From NCBI RefSeq assembly GCF_000661955.1, contig NZ_CP007597.1:186001-250000 (forward strand): a stretch of 64,000 bases of DNA. The letters run 5' to 3'. Shown here one piece after another: positions 42,847 to 49,811 of the stretch. Numbering within the stretch: the first letter of the stretch is position 1; each line of letters starts with the position of its first letter. A program made the position numbers and the translations under genes. Source of the DNA: Stenotrophomonas rhizophila (GTDB lineage: Bacteria > Pseudomonadota > Gammaproteobacteria > Xanthomonadales > Xanthomonadaceae). The notes below the pieces were generated by a model. It worked only from the letters and a program-made list of their open reading frames with translations, did not search any database and was not told the origin of the DNA.

Positions 42847-44577
42847 ATGACCCGTTCAACCTATTCCGCCGCGCTGCTGGGCCTGCGCCGTTCCGCCCTC
42901 GCCGCCGGTGTCGTGCTGGTGCTGGCCAGCGGCGCCGCCCATGCCCAGGACGGCAGCGGCGAAAGCACGATGATCAAGCTGATCCGTGGCCTGATCGACA
43001 GCGGCGCGCTCAAGCCCGAGGCGGGCCAGGCGCTGCTGCTGGAAGCCCAGCGCGAAGCGGCCGTGGCACGCCCGGCAGCCGCGGCCGGCGCCATCGCCGC
43101 GCAACCCGGCGACGTGCGCGTGCCGTACATCCCGCAGACCGTGCGCGATGAGATCCGCGAGGAGCTCAAGACCAGCGTGATGGCCCAGGCCAAGGCCGAA
43201 GGTTGGGCCGCACCGGACCAGGTGCCCGACTGGACCCAGCGCCTGCGCGTGCAGGGCGACGTGCGCGTGCGCAATGAAAGCCGCCTGTATTCGGACCGCA
43301 ACAGCGACATCGAAGTGGATTGGGCGCGGATCAACGCCGGCAACGGTTACGACGTCAACGGCAACACCAACCTGGGCCTGCCGCCGCTGCGCAACACCCG
43401 CGAAGACCGCAACAATTCCTGGCGCATCCGCGCGCGCCTGGGCGTGGTGGCCGAGCTGGGCGAGCACACCCGTGCCGGCGTGCGCCTGGCCACCGGCAAC
43501 GACAACGGCCCGGTGTCGTCCACCCAGACCCTGGGCGGCGGCCTGGCCAAGAAGGACGCCTGGCTCGACCAGGCCTGGCTGTCCTACACACCGGTGCAGG
43601 GCCTGGACATCATCGGCGGCCGCTTCGGCAACCCGTACTGGTCCACCGACACGCTGTTCTCCAACGACCTCAACTTCGACGGCCTGGCCTTCAAGTACGC
43701 CTACCCGCTGGGTGGCGAGGGGCTGTCGCTGTTCGCCACGCTGGGCCTGACCCCGCTGGAGTACTCGTCCGACGGTTTCCCCAACACCAGCCAGACCAAG
43801 ATGAAGAGCGAGAACAAGTGGCTCAACGGCGTGCAGGTCGGCGCCGACTGGCAGTTCGGCGACCAGCAGAAGCTGCGCGCCGCAGTGGGCTACTTCGACT
43901 TCCGCAACATCGCCGGCGAATACTCCCAGCCCTGCGCGCTGTACGCCGGTGCCGACCACTGCAGCAGCGACTGGTCGCGCCCGACGTTCATGCAGAAGGG
44001 CAACACGCTGATGCTGCTGCGGAACATCGCGCTCGATCCGCTCGACCCGGCCAACACCCCGATGCCGCAGTACGTGGGCCTGGCCTCCGAGTTCGAACTG
44101 CTGGACCTCAACCTGGCCTGGGAAACCCCCACCTTCGCCGGTTACGCGCTGCGCGTGGAAGGCCATGGCATCAAGAACCTCGCCTTCGACCGCAACCGCA
44201 TGTGGTCGCGCGCGCAGGGCGGCGTCGTCACCAACCTGGGCGCGGCTGCCAACGGCGTGGCCGGCCCGCAGGACATCCAGAGCGGTGACATGGCCTACAT
44301 GGCGCAGGCCACCTTCGGCCAGCTGGCGCTCAAGCAGGCCGGCGACTGGAACGTGTGGCTGGGCTACAAGCGCCTGGATGCCGATGCGCTGCCCGACGCC
44401 TACAACGATTCCAACTTCCACCTGGGCGGCACCAATGCCAAGGGCTACTACCTGGGCAGCTCCTACATGTTCGACAAGAACGTGTGGCTGACCGGCCGCT
44501 GGATGGCGGCCAAGGAAGTCACCGGCGCGCCGCAGTCCATCGACGTCTTCCAGCTGGAAGTGAACGCTGGCTTCTGA
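42847..44577 (+). CDS. Putative outer-membrane porin
   Basis: The 576-residue protein has a signal peptide (cleavage after GAAHA). A coiled or amphipathic stretch follows (MIKLIRGLIDSGALKPEAGQALLLEAQREA), then a beta-barrel rich in alternating strands (WRIRARLGVVAELGEHTRAGVRLATGND; WLNGVQVGADWQFG; YYLGSSYMFDKNVWLTGRWM) ending in the aromatic VFQLEVNAGF. It fits the putative porin family seen in xanthomonads beside ExbBD/TonB genes. The substrate is unknown. Position between the TonB-like and SapC genes suggests it is the outer-membrane client of this TonB set. Confidence 0.85.
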   Translation: MTRSTYSAALLGLRRSALAAGVVLVLASGAAHAQDGSGESTMIKLIRGLIDSGALKPEAGQALLLEAQREAAVARPAAAAGAIAAQPGDVRVPYIPQTVRDEIREELKTSVMAQAKAEGWAAPDQVPDWTQRLRVQGDVRVRNESRLYSDRNSDIEVDWARINAGNGYDVNGNTNLGLPPLRNTREDRNNSWRIRARLGVVAELGEHTRAGVRLATGNDNGPVSSTQTLGGGLAKKDAWLDQAWLSYTPVQGLDIIGGRFGNPYWSTDTLFSNDLNFDGLAFKYAYPLGGEGLSLFATLGLTPLEYSSDGFPNTSQTKMKSENKWLNGVQVGADWQFGDQQKLRAAVGYFDFRNIAGEYSQPCALYAGADHCSSDWSRPTFMQKGNTLMLLRNIALDPLDPANTPMPQYVGLASEFELLDLNLAWETPTFAGYALRVEGHGIKNLAFDRNRMWSRAQGGVVTNLGAAANGVAGPQDIQSGDMAYMAQATFGQLALKQAGDWNVWLGYKRLDADALPDAYNDSNFHLGGTNAKGYYLGSSYMFDKNVWLTGRWMAAKEVTGAPQSIDVFQLEVNAGF

Positions 44578-44625
44578 CCTGTTGGCCGGTGCACCCGCGC
44601 CGGCCGTTTCCCTGCTGGATACCCC

Positions 44626-45411
44626 ATGACCACTGACGACACCCTGCACACGCTGCCTGACGCGCCCGACCAGACCGCGCCCGATGCCATCGAAGCCGAC
44701 GCCGCCGCACCGGCCTCCCCGCCGCTGTACCGCACCCCGGTGGTGCTCTCTTCGCACGACCACGCGCACTGGCGCCTGCTGCCCGGCGACGCCGCGTTCG
44801 CCGCCGCCAGCCACGCCGTTCCGCTGGTCATCGGCGAATTCGCCGCGGCCGCCCGCGATTACCCGCTGGTGTTCGTCGGCGCCGACGCCGCCCCGGTGGC
44901 CGTGCTCGGCCTGCAGGCCGAACACAACCGCTTCGTGGTCGCCGACCACTGGCAAACCGGCACCTACGTGCCCGCGTATGTGCGCCGCTACCCGTTCGTG
45001 TTCGCCCGCACCACCGACCCGGACGGCCACGTGCTGGCCATCGACGCCGACGCCCCGATGCTGCGCACCAGTGGCGACGAAGGCCAGCCCCTGTTCGACA
45101 CCGACGGCCAGCCCAGCGCGCTCACCCGCCAGGCCCTGGCGTTCTGCGAGGCGTTCACCCGCGACGCCACCGCCACGGCCGCCTTCAGCGCCGCGCTGGT
45201 CACCGCCGGCGTGCTGGTGGAGCGCCAGGCCGACGTCGTGCATCCCGACGGCCGCCAGTCCAGCCTGCTCGGCTTCCAGCTGATCGACGCCGAACGCTTC
45301 GCCGCACTCCCCGACGCCACCGTGCTGGCCTGGCACCGCCAAGGCTGGTTGGCGCTGGTGCATTTCCACATGGCCTCGCTGGCCCGCTTCAAGGACCTGC
45401 TCACCGCCTGA
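44626..45411 (+). CDS. SapC-family protein
   Basis: The 261-residue protein has no signal peptide. Its core matches SapC-like proteins: HWRLLPGDAAFAAASHAVPLVIGEFAAAARDYPLVFVG, then YVPAYVRRYPFVFA, and a C-terminal LLGFQLIDAERFAALPD. SapC in Campylobacter is linked to the surface-layer export locus, but the biochemical role is unknown. Similar genes often follow exoprotein or S-layer genes, which fits its place as last gene of the two-partner secretion operon. Confidence 0.85.
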   Translation: MTTDDTLHTLPDAPDQTAPDAIEADAAAPASPPLYRTPVVLSSHDHAHWRLLPGDAAFAAASHAVPLVIGEFAAAARDYPLVFVGADAAPVAVLGLQAEHNRFVVADHWQTGTYVPAYVRRYPFVFARTTDPDGHVLAIDADAPMLRTSGDEGQPLFDTDGQPSALTRQALAFCEAFTRDATATAAFSAALVTAGVLVERQADVVHPDGRQSSLLGFQLIDAERFAALPDATVLAWHRQGWLALVHFHMASLARFKDLLTA

Positions 45412-45420
45412 CCGTTTCAA

Positions 45421-45533
45421 CCGGGACACCGGACAGAACAACGACACGGACGTCGTGGACCGCACACGCGGTTCGCCACTGCCAGGCAGGTGGGAAGACC
45501 TCGCCCTGGCCCCGGCAGTCTGTCCGGTACCCG
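45421..45533. repeat. Fold-back intergenic element with 14-15 bp imperfect terminal inverted repeats
   Basis: CGGGACACCGGACAG (45422-45436) and CTGTCCGGTACCCG (45520-45533) are near-perfect inverted arms. A nested ACTGCC...GGCAGT (45478-45519) and a small ACGAC...GTCGT hairpin lie inside. The ~112-bp unit could fold into a branched structure and acts at least as the 3' end of the SapC operon. I see no transposase in it. Confidence 0.45.
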
Positions 45534-45561
45534 ACCCTCGTTCCCTCTACGCGCGCTCCCG

Positions 45562-45624
45562 GTAGAGCCACCCCAAGGGTGGCTGCACGAAATCTCCCCC
45601 AAACTCCAAAACGCACCCACGGCA
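45562..45624. repeat. 65-bp repeat, copy 1 (GTAG hairpin plus conserved tail)
   Basis: GTAG-AGCCACCC-CAA-GGGTGGCT is followed by a tail ending CCAAACTCCAAAACGCACCCACGGCA. A second copy with the same hairpin and tail is at 46224-46286. Both lie just beyond the 3' end of a minus-strand gene, so they may act as transcript-end structures. They belong to the GTAG-headed repeat class of this genome. Confidence 0.65.
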
Positions 45625-45650
45625 TGGCCCAACCGTGGTTTCCCCATTCG

Positions 45651-46169
45651 CTACCTGCCACCCTGGGGTACGGGGGCCGTCCCAGAAGCGCGCGCGGTCG
45701 CGCAGTCTGCTATCACCGACGTCATCACGCCCTTCCCGGCGACATCCACCACATCGAAGCAGCTGCCGAACACGCGCTTCTGTGCCTCCCCCTGCTTGCC
45801 TGGCGTGCCCGGCGTATACCCCGACACAACCACCTCATAGCGCGTCCCCACCCGTAATGCAGGGGCGGACGCGTCCCCGTGACCATAAACAAGGCACTGG
45901 CTGGGCGGCAGCGCAGGTTCGGCAGTTCCCGACCGCAGGAAGATGTGCTCCCACACGGGTACGCCTCCCGCGCCACTGGCTCTTACCGACACTCTTGCAA
46001 TGATCGGCGCGGTGGTGCGTGTTTCCCGCGTGTCAGGCACCCCAAAACAAGGCACGCCATCGCGATCCTGGATCGTCGCGGGCTGGTAGCGCCCCGGTGG
46101 CGATGCACCGCTGGCCATCATCGGCAGAAGAAGGCCCAGCAGGGCCACGGGCAGTTGCATTCGCATCAT
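45651..46169 (-). CDS. Exported hypothetical protein, possible periplasmic immunity-like protein
   Basis: The 172-residue product has a signal peptide (VALLGLLLPMMASGAS) and no clear lipobox. The mature part carries paired cysteines (PCFGVP, SQCLVYG, GSCFDV, DCATA) and an ordered core: IIARVSVRA, VWEHIFLRSG and LRVGTRYEVVVSGYTPGTPGK. The layout resembles small periplasmic proteins annotated as putative T6SS immunity lipoproteins, but this is a weak analogy. No effector gene is adjacent. The C-terminus is less convincing than the core. Confidence 0.68.
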   Translation of the reverse strand: MMRMQLPVALLGLLLPMMASGASPPGRYQPATIQDRDGVPCFGVPDTRETRTTAPIIARVSVRASGAGGVPVWEHIFLRSGTAEPALPPSQCLVYGHGDASAPALRVGTRYEVVVSGYTPGTPGKQGEAQKRVFGSCFDVVDVAGKGVMTSVIADCATARASGTAPVPQGGR

Positions 46170-46223
46170 CGGATCGTCCTCGGAAGATCATCTTTGCTGC
46201 TGTGGTCGGCAAAGAGCGCGGAG

Positions 46224-46286
46224 GTGGAGCCACCCCACGGGTGGCTGCAAGCAACCCCACCCAAACTCCAAAACGCACGCACGGCA
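46224..46286. repeat. 65-bp repeat, copy 2
   Basis: AGCCACCC-CAC-GGGTGGCT (46228-46246) is followed by the same tail as copy 1 (CCAAACTCCAAAACGCAC then GCACGGCA). It lies between the 5' end of the exported hypothetical gene and the 3' end of the next minus-strand gene, 662 bp from copy 1. It has GTGG instead of GTAG at the head. Confidence 0.65.
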
Positions 46287-46302
46287 CATCACTACCGCCG
46301 CC

Positions 46303-46737
46303 TCATCCCCACCAGAACCACAGCGCCTGCGTGCCCTGGCCCAGGCTGTAATCGCCTCGACCCGCGGCAACATCCACCACGCCCTGTCGAAGCGCGCCCG
46401 TCGCGGCCTTTCCCAGCCGCAGCGTGGCGCGCGCGCCGTCCACATCCCACTGCCAGAACGCCACATCCTCATCCACCGTCAGCCGTAACGTTGCCGGTGC
46501 GTCCCACCGCGCATCGCGGTTGTTCGGCACGGCCAGCTGCGCCGGGCTGGGTGGAGAGAGCTGCAGCGTCCGTGTCGCGCCCGTACCGTCCAGCGCCAGC
46601 GCATCCAACAACGCCAGCATCGACGCGCAGCCGGCGGCATCGGCGCCGATATGCCAGCCCGGATAGTTGCGCAGGTTCTCCCGATAACGCCAGAGCGACA
46701 CGGTGCCGTGGTGGTGCCACGCATGGGATCGTTTCAT
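46303..46737 (-). CDS. Hypothetical protein, 144 residues
   Basis: The product starts MKRSHAWHHHGTVSLWRYRENL and shows a beta-rich core (ATLRLTVDEDVAFWQWDVDGARATLRLGKAATGALRQGV) ending in WFWWG. No signal peptide, membrane segment or known motif is visible. The upstream in-frame region to 47214 was excluded because it runs through tRNA-Arg. Coding is supported by high third-position GC and the clean start; function unknown. Confidence 0.62.
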   Translation of the reverse strand: MKRSHAWHHHGTVSLWRYRENLRNYPGWHIGADAAGCASMLALLDALALDGTGATRTLQLSPPSPAQLAVPNNRDARWDAPATLRLTVDEDVAFWQWDVDGARATLRLGKAATGALRQGVVDVAAGRGDYSLGQGTQALWFWWG

Positions 46738-46855
46738 GGCCGAAGTGTCCCAGAAACGCGGGCCGTCCACGCTGGGCTGCAGGTATCGCAATGGCTGCGA
46801 CGCAGGGCAGGGTTCTGGATGTTCAGGGGGGGGGCGATGGGCCACAAGGCAAGGA

Positions 46856-46932
46856 TGGTGCGCCCGGAGGGATTCGAACCCCCGACCAATGGCTTCGGAA
46901 GCCACTACTCTATCCGGCTGAGCTACGAGCGC
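46856..46932 (-). tRNA. tRNA-Arg (anticodon CCG)
   Basis: Read on the minus strand, a 77-base tRNA starts GCGCTCGTAGCTCAGC and ends with an encoded CCA. The acceptor arms GCGCTCG/CGGGCGC pair over 7 bp. The anticodon stem-loop GGCTTCCGAAGCC shows CCG, and the T loop GGTTCGAATCC is canonical. It decodes CGG, a common arginine codon at this GC content. Confidence 0.97.
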
Positions 46933-47087
46933 GTTGTGTCCTGCAGTCCCGGGCGCCGATGCGGGCCGCCGTACGCCTTGATGGCGCGGGACGAGCATTC
47001 TAGCGGTAAACGCGGCGCAGGTCTGCCCCCCGTTCAATTGCCCGGCACGGCAACGCTCGCGGCGGGGCTTGGCGGTATCCTTTGCGC

Positions 47088-47981
47088 ATGGCTTACGAAC
47101 GTTTTGAAGCCCCCGACGGTCCCGCACCGTCGCGTTGGGGCCAGTACTGGAAACTGATGCGCGCCGATCGCCCGATCGGCACCCTGCTGCTGCTGTGGCC
47201 CACCTGGTGGGCATTGTGGCTGGCCGCCGGTGGCCTGCCGCCGCTGTGGACCCTGTTCGTGTTCAGTGCCGGGGTCTGGCTGACGCGTTCGGCCGGCTGC
47301 GTCATCAACGACTACGCCGACCGCTGGCTGGACCCGCACGTCAAGCGCACCAAGGACCGCCCGCTGGCCAGTGGCCGGGTGTCCGGGCGCGAGGCGCTGC
47401 TGCTGTTCGCCGGGCTGATGCTGGTGGCCTTCGCGCTGGTGCTCACCCTGAACCGGCTGACCATTGGCTTGAGCTTCATCGGCATCTTCCTGGCCGCCAG
47501 CTACCCCTACCTCAAGCGCTACACCCACCTGCCGCAGGTGTACCTGGGCATGGCCTTCGGCTGGGGCATCCCGATGGCGTTCGCCGCCGTGCAGGGCGAG
47601 GTGCCGGTGGTGGGCTGGCTGCTGTATGGCGCCAACATCCTGTGGTCCACCGCCTACGACACCTGGTACGCCATGGTGGACCGCGACGACGACCTCAAGA
47701 TGGGCTCCCATTCCACGGCCATCCTGTTCGGCGACCTGGACCTGGTCATCCAGGGCATCCTGTTCACCCTGTTCCTGGGCACCATGAGCCTGGTGGGCCT
47801 GCGCGCCGGCCTGGGCGCGGCGTACTGGATGTCGGTGGGCGTGGCCGCGCTGTTGATCGCCTACCAGTTCATGATCTGCCGCAAACGCGAGCGCGATGCC
47901 TGCTTCAAGGCCTTCCTGCACAACAACTGGGTGGGCGCCACCCTGTTCGCCGGTATCGCCGCGGCCCTGGCGTTCCATTAA
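47088..47981 (+). CDS. ubiA: 4-hydroxybenzoate octaprenyltransferase
   Basis: This 297-residue inner-membrane prenyltransferase attaches the polyprenyl tail to 4-hydroxybenzoate in ubiquinone synthesis. The two Asp-rich motifs are present: [23 protein letters not shown] near residue 75 and [21 protein letters not shown] near 190. About eight membrane segments surround them, and the opening [21 protein letters not shown] is typical. I start at ATG 47088; a TTG at 47082 is in frame. It ends directly at a REP pair. Confidence 0.96.
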   Translation: MAYERFEAPDGPAPSRWGQYWKLMRADRPIGTLLLLWPTWWALWLAAGGLPPLWTLFVFSAGVWLTRSAGCVINDYADRWLDPHVKRTKDRPLASGRVSGREALLLFAGLMLVAFALVLTLNRLTIGLSFIGIFLAASYPYLKRYTHLPQVYLGMAFGWGIPMAFAAVQGEVPVVGWLLYGANILWSTAYDTWYAMVDRDDDLKMGSHSTAILFGDLDLVIQGILFTLFLGTMSLVGLRAGLGAAYWMSVGVAALLIAYQFMICRKRERDACFKAFLHNNWVGATLFAGIAAALAFH

Positions 47982-47984
47982 AGC

Positions 47985-48057
47985 GCCCCGACCAACGGTC
48001 GGGGCCTACCGATCGGTAACGGTGCCCATGCCCCGGTAGTGCCGGCCGCTGGCCGGC
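47985..48057. repeat. Inverted pair of REP palindromes (BIME-like)
   Basis: A minus-oriented copy, GCCCCGACC-AAC-GGTCGGGGC-CTAC (47985-48009), faces a plus-oriented copy, GTAGTGCCGGCC-GCT-GGCCGGC (48036-48057). The pair sits 4 bases after the ubiA stop. The rest of the gap to 48195 has no gene. Confidence 0.8.
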
Positions 48058-48195
48058 TCCCGACCATCCCGAGGAACCGCCCCGCAGCCGTCACCCCGCA
48101 CCGCGCACCTCGCCCCTACGACCAATAGGCGACTGACAGCCCGCCACCCAACCCACACACTGCTCCCCATCTGAATCACCTGGGAGGGTAGGGCG

Positions 48196-49620
48196 ATGGC
48201 CACGTCGACAGCAGCACAAGACGGTTGGATGGCGCGCGCAGCACTGCGCTCGGCCGCGTGGGCGGAAAAATGGTTCCCCGACGCCTACGTGTTCGCCGTG
48301 CTCGGCGTGGTCATCGTGGCGGCGGCCGCCATCGGCTTCGGCGCCACCCCGCAGGCCACCGCCAGCGCCTTCGGCGAAGGCTTCTGGAGCCTCATCCCCT
48401 TCACCATGCAGATGGCCTTCGTGGTCATCGGCGGCTACGCCCTGGCCACCGCGCCCATTGTGGCGCGCTTCATCGACCAGCTGGCGCGGGTGCCGCGCAC
48501 CGGCCGTGGCGCGGTGGTGTACGTAGGCCTGGTGAGCATGCTGGCCTCGCTGCTCAGCTGGGGCTTCTCGCTGGTGTTTGGCGGCTTGCTGGTGCGCGCG
48601 CTGGCGCGACGTGAGGACCTGAAGATGGACTACCGCGCCGCCGGTGCCTCGGCCTACCTGGGCCTGGGCGCGGTGTGGGCGATGGGCCTGAGTTCCTCGG
48701 CCGCCCAGCTGCAGGCCAACCCGGCCAGCATGCCGCCGGGGCTGGTGGAGATCACCGGGGTGCTGCCCTTCACCGAAACCATCTTCCTGTGGCAGTCCAT
48801 CGCGCTGACCGCCGCGTTGATCCTGGTGTCGCTGCTGATCGCCTGGCTCACCGCGCCTGGCCCGGCCACCGCCCGCACCGCACGGGACTTCGACGGCGCC
48901 GCCCAGGCCGAGCCGGAACCGCTGCAGCCGCGCACCCGCCCGGGCGAGTGGCTGGAATACAGCCCGATGCTCACCGTGCTGCTTTCGCTGCTGGCGTTTG
49001 GCTGGTTGTTTGGCGAATTTGCCAACAAGCCGCTGGTGAGCGCCATCGCCAACCTCAACACCTACAACTTCCTGTTCATTTCGCTGGGCCTGCTGCTGCA
49101 CTGGCGCCCGCGCAGCTTCCTCAACGCCGTGGCCAAAGCCGTGCCCAGCACCACCGGCGTGCTGATCCAGTTCCCGCTGTACGGCGGCATCGCCATGATC
49201 CTCACCCACGCGGTGGGCAGCGGCGACGAGACCTTGGCCCACCGGTTGTCCAGCCTGTTCGTGCACATCGCCACTGCCGACACCTTCGCCCTGGTCATGG
49301 GCGTGTACTCGGCGGTGCTGGGCTTCTTCGTGCCCTCTGGCGGCGGCAAGTGGATCATCGAAGCGCCGTATGTGATGCAGGCTGCCAATGAGCTCAAGGC
49401 CCACCTGGGCTGGGCGGTGCAGGTATACAACGCTGCCGAAGCGCTGCCCAACCTGATCAACCCGTTCTGGATGCTGCCGCTGCTGGGCGTACTGGGGTTG
49501 AAGGCGCGTGACATTGTGGGCTTCACCTTCATCCAGCTGCTGGTGCATATCCCGTTGGTGCTGGGGTTGTTGTGGCTGCTGGGCATGACGCTGACTTACG
49601 TGCCGCCGGTCATGCCGTAG
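48196..49620 (+). CDS. atoE: Short-chain fatty acid transporter (AtoE family)
   Basis: The 474-residue permease has about 12 membrane segments and AtoE-family blocks: KWFPDAYVFAVLG near the N-terminus, GFWSLIPFTMQMAFVVIGGYALA, LLSWGFSLVFGGLLVRALARR, QFPLYGGIAMI and the C-terminal FFVPSGGGKWIIEAPYVMQAA. E. coli AtoE imports acetoacetate or short-chain fatty acids. No ato catabolic genes are adjacent. ATG 48196 has GGGAGGGTAGGG upstream. The stop abuts the REP array. Confidence 0.92.
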   Translation: MATSTAAQDGWMARAALRSAAWAEKWFPDAYVFAVLGVVIVAAAAIGFGATPQATASAFGEGFWSLIPFTMQMAFVVIGGYALATAPIVARFIDQLARVPRTGRGAVVYVGLVSMLASLLSWGFSLVFGGLLVRALARREDLKMDYRAAGASAYLGLGAVWAMGLSSSAAQLQANPASMPPGLVEITGVLPFTETIFLWQSIALTAALILVSLLIAWLTAPGPATARTARDFDGAAQAEPEPLQPRTRPGEWLEYSPMLTVLLSLLAFGWLFGEFANKPLVSAIANLNTYNFLFISLGLLLHWRPRSFLNAVAKAVPSTTGVLIQFPLYGGIAMILTHAVGSGDETLAHRLSSLFVHIATADTFALVMGVYSAVLGFFVPSGGGKWIIEAPYVMQAANELKAHLGWAVQVYNAAEALPNLINPFWMLPLLGVLGLKARDIVGFTFIQLLVHIPLVLGLLWLLGMTLTYVPPVMP

Positions 49621-49811
49621 CGGCAGCGGGGCAGAGCCCCGCTCTACGAGGTGGGTGGCCATGCCCGTAGAGCCGGGCTCTGCCCGGCTGCTTTGGATCA
49701 ACGGCAGCGGGGCAGAGCCCCGCTCTACGAGGTGGGTGGGCATGCCCGTAGAGCCGGGCTCTGCCCGGCTGCTTTGGATCAACGGCAGCGGGGCAGAGTC
49801 CCGCTCTACGT
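49621..49811. repeat. 81-bp tandem array of paired REP palindromes
   Basis: Units start at 49621, 49702 and 49783 (third truncated). Each unit has a minus-oriented palindrome AGCGGGG-CAGAG-CCCCGCT-CTAC and a plus-oriented GTAG-AGCCGGGC-TCT-GCCCGGCT joined by short spacers. The copies are nearly identical, differing at GGCC/GGGC and AGCC/AGTC, which indicates recent duplication. The last CTAC contains the stop codon of the convergent HsdR-like gene (49806-49808). Confidence 0.9.

Noticed and set aside
45651..46169. Secure T6SS immunity protein call
   Set aside because: Only a general resemblance in size, export signal and cysteines; no effector or T6SS gene is nearby, so it stays hypothetical.
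46703..46921. Plus-strand frame containing RRDSNPRPM and a similar one with RPEGFEPPT
   Set aside because: These are the well-known false translations of the strand opposite tRNA-Arg at 46856-46932.
49621..49811. Possible CRISPR array
   Set aside because: The 81-bp units are contiguous and near-identical with no unique spacers; they are paired REP palindromes, and no cas gene is present.
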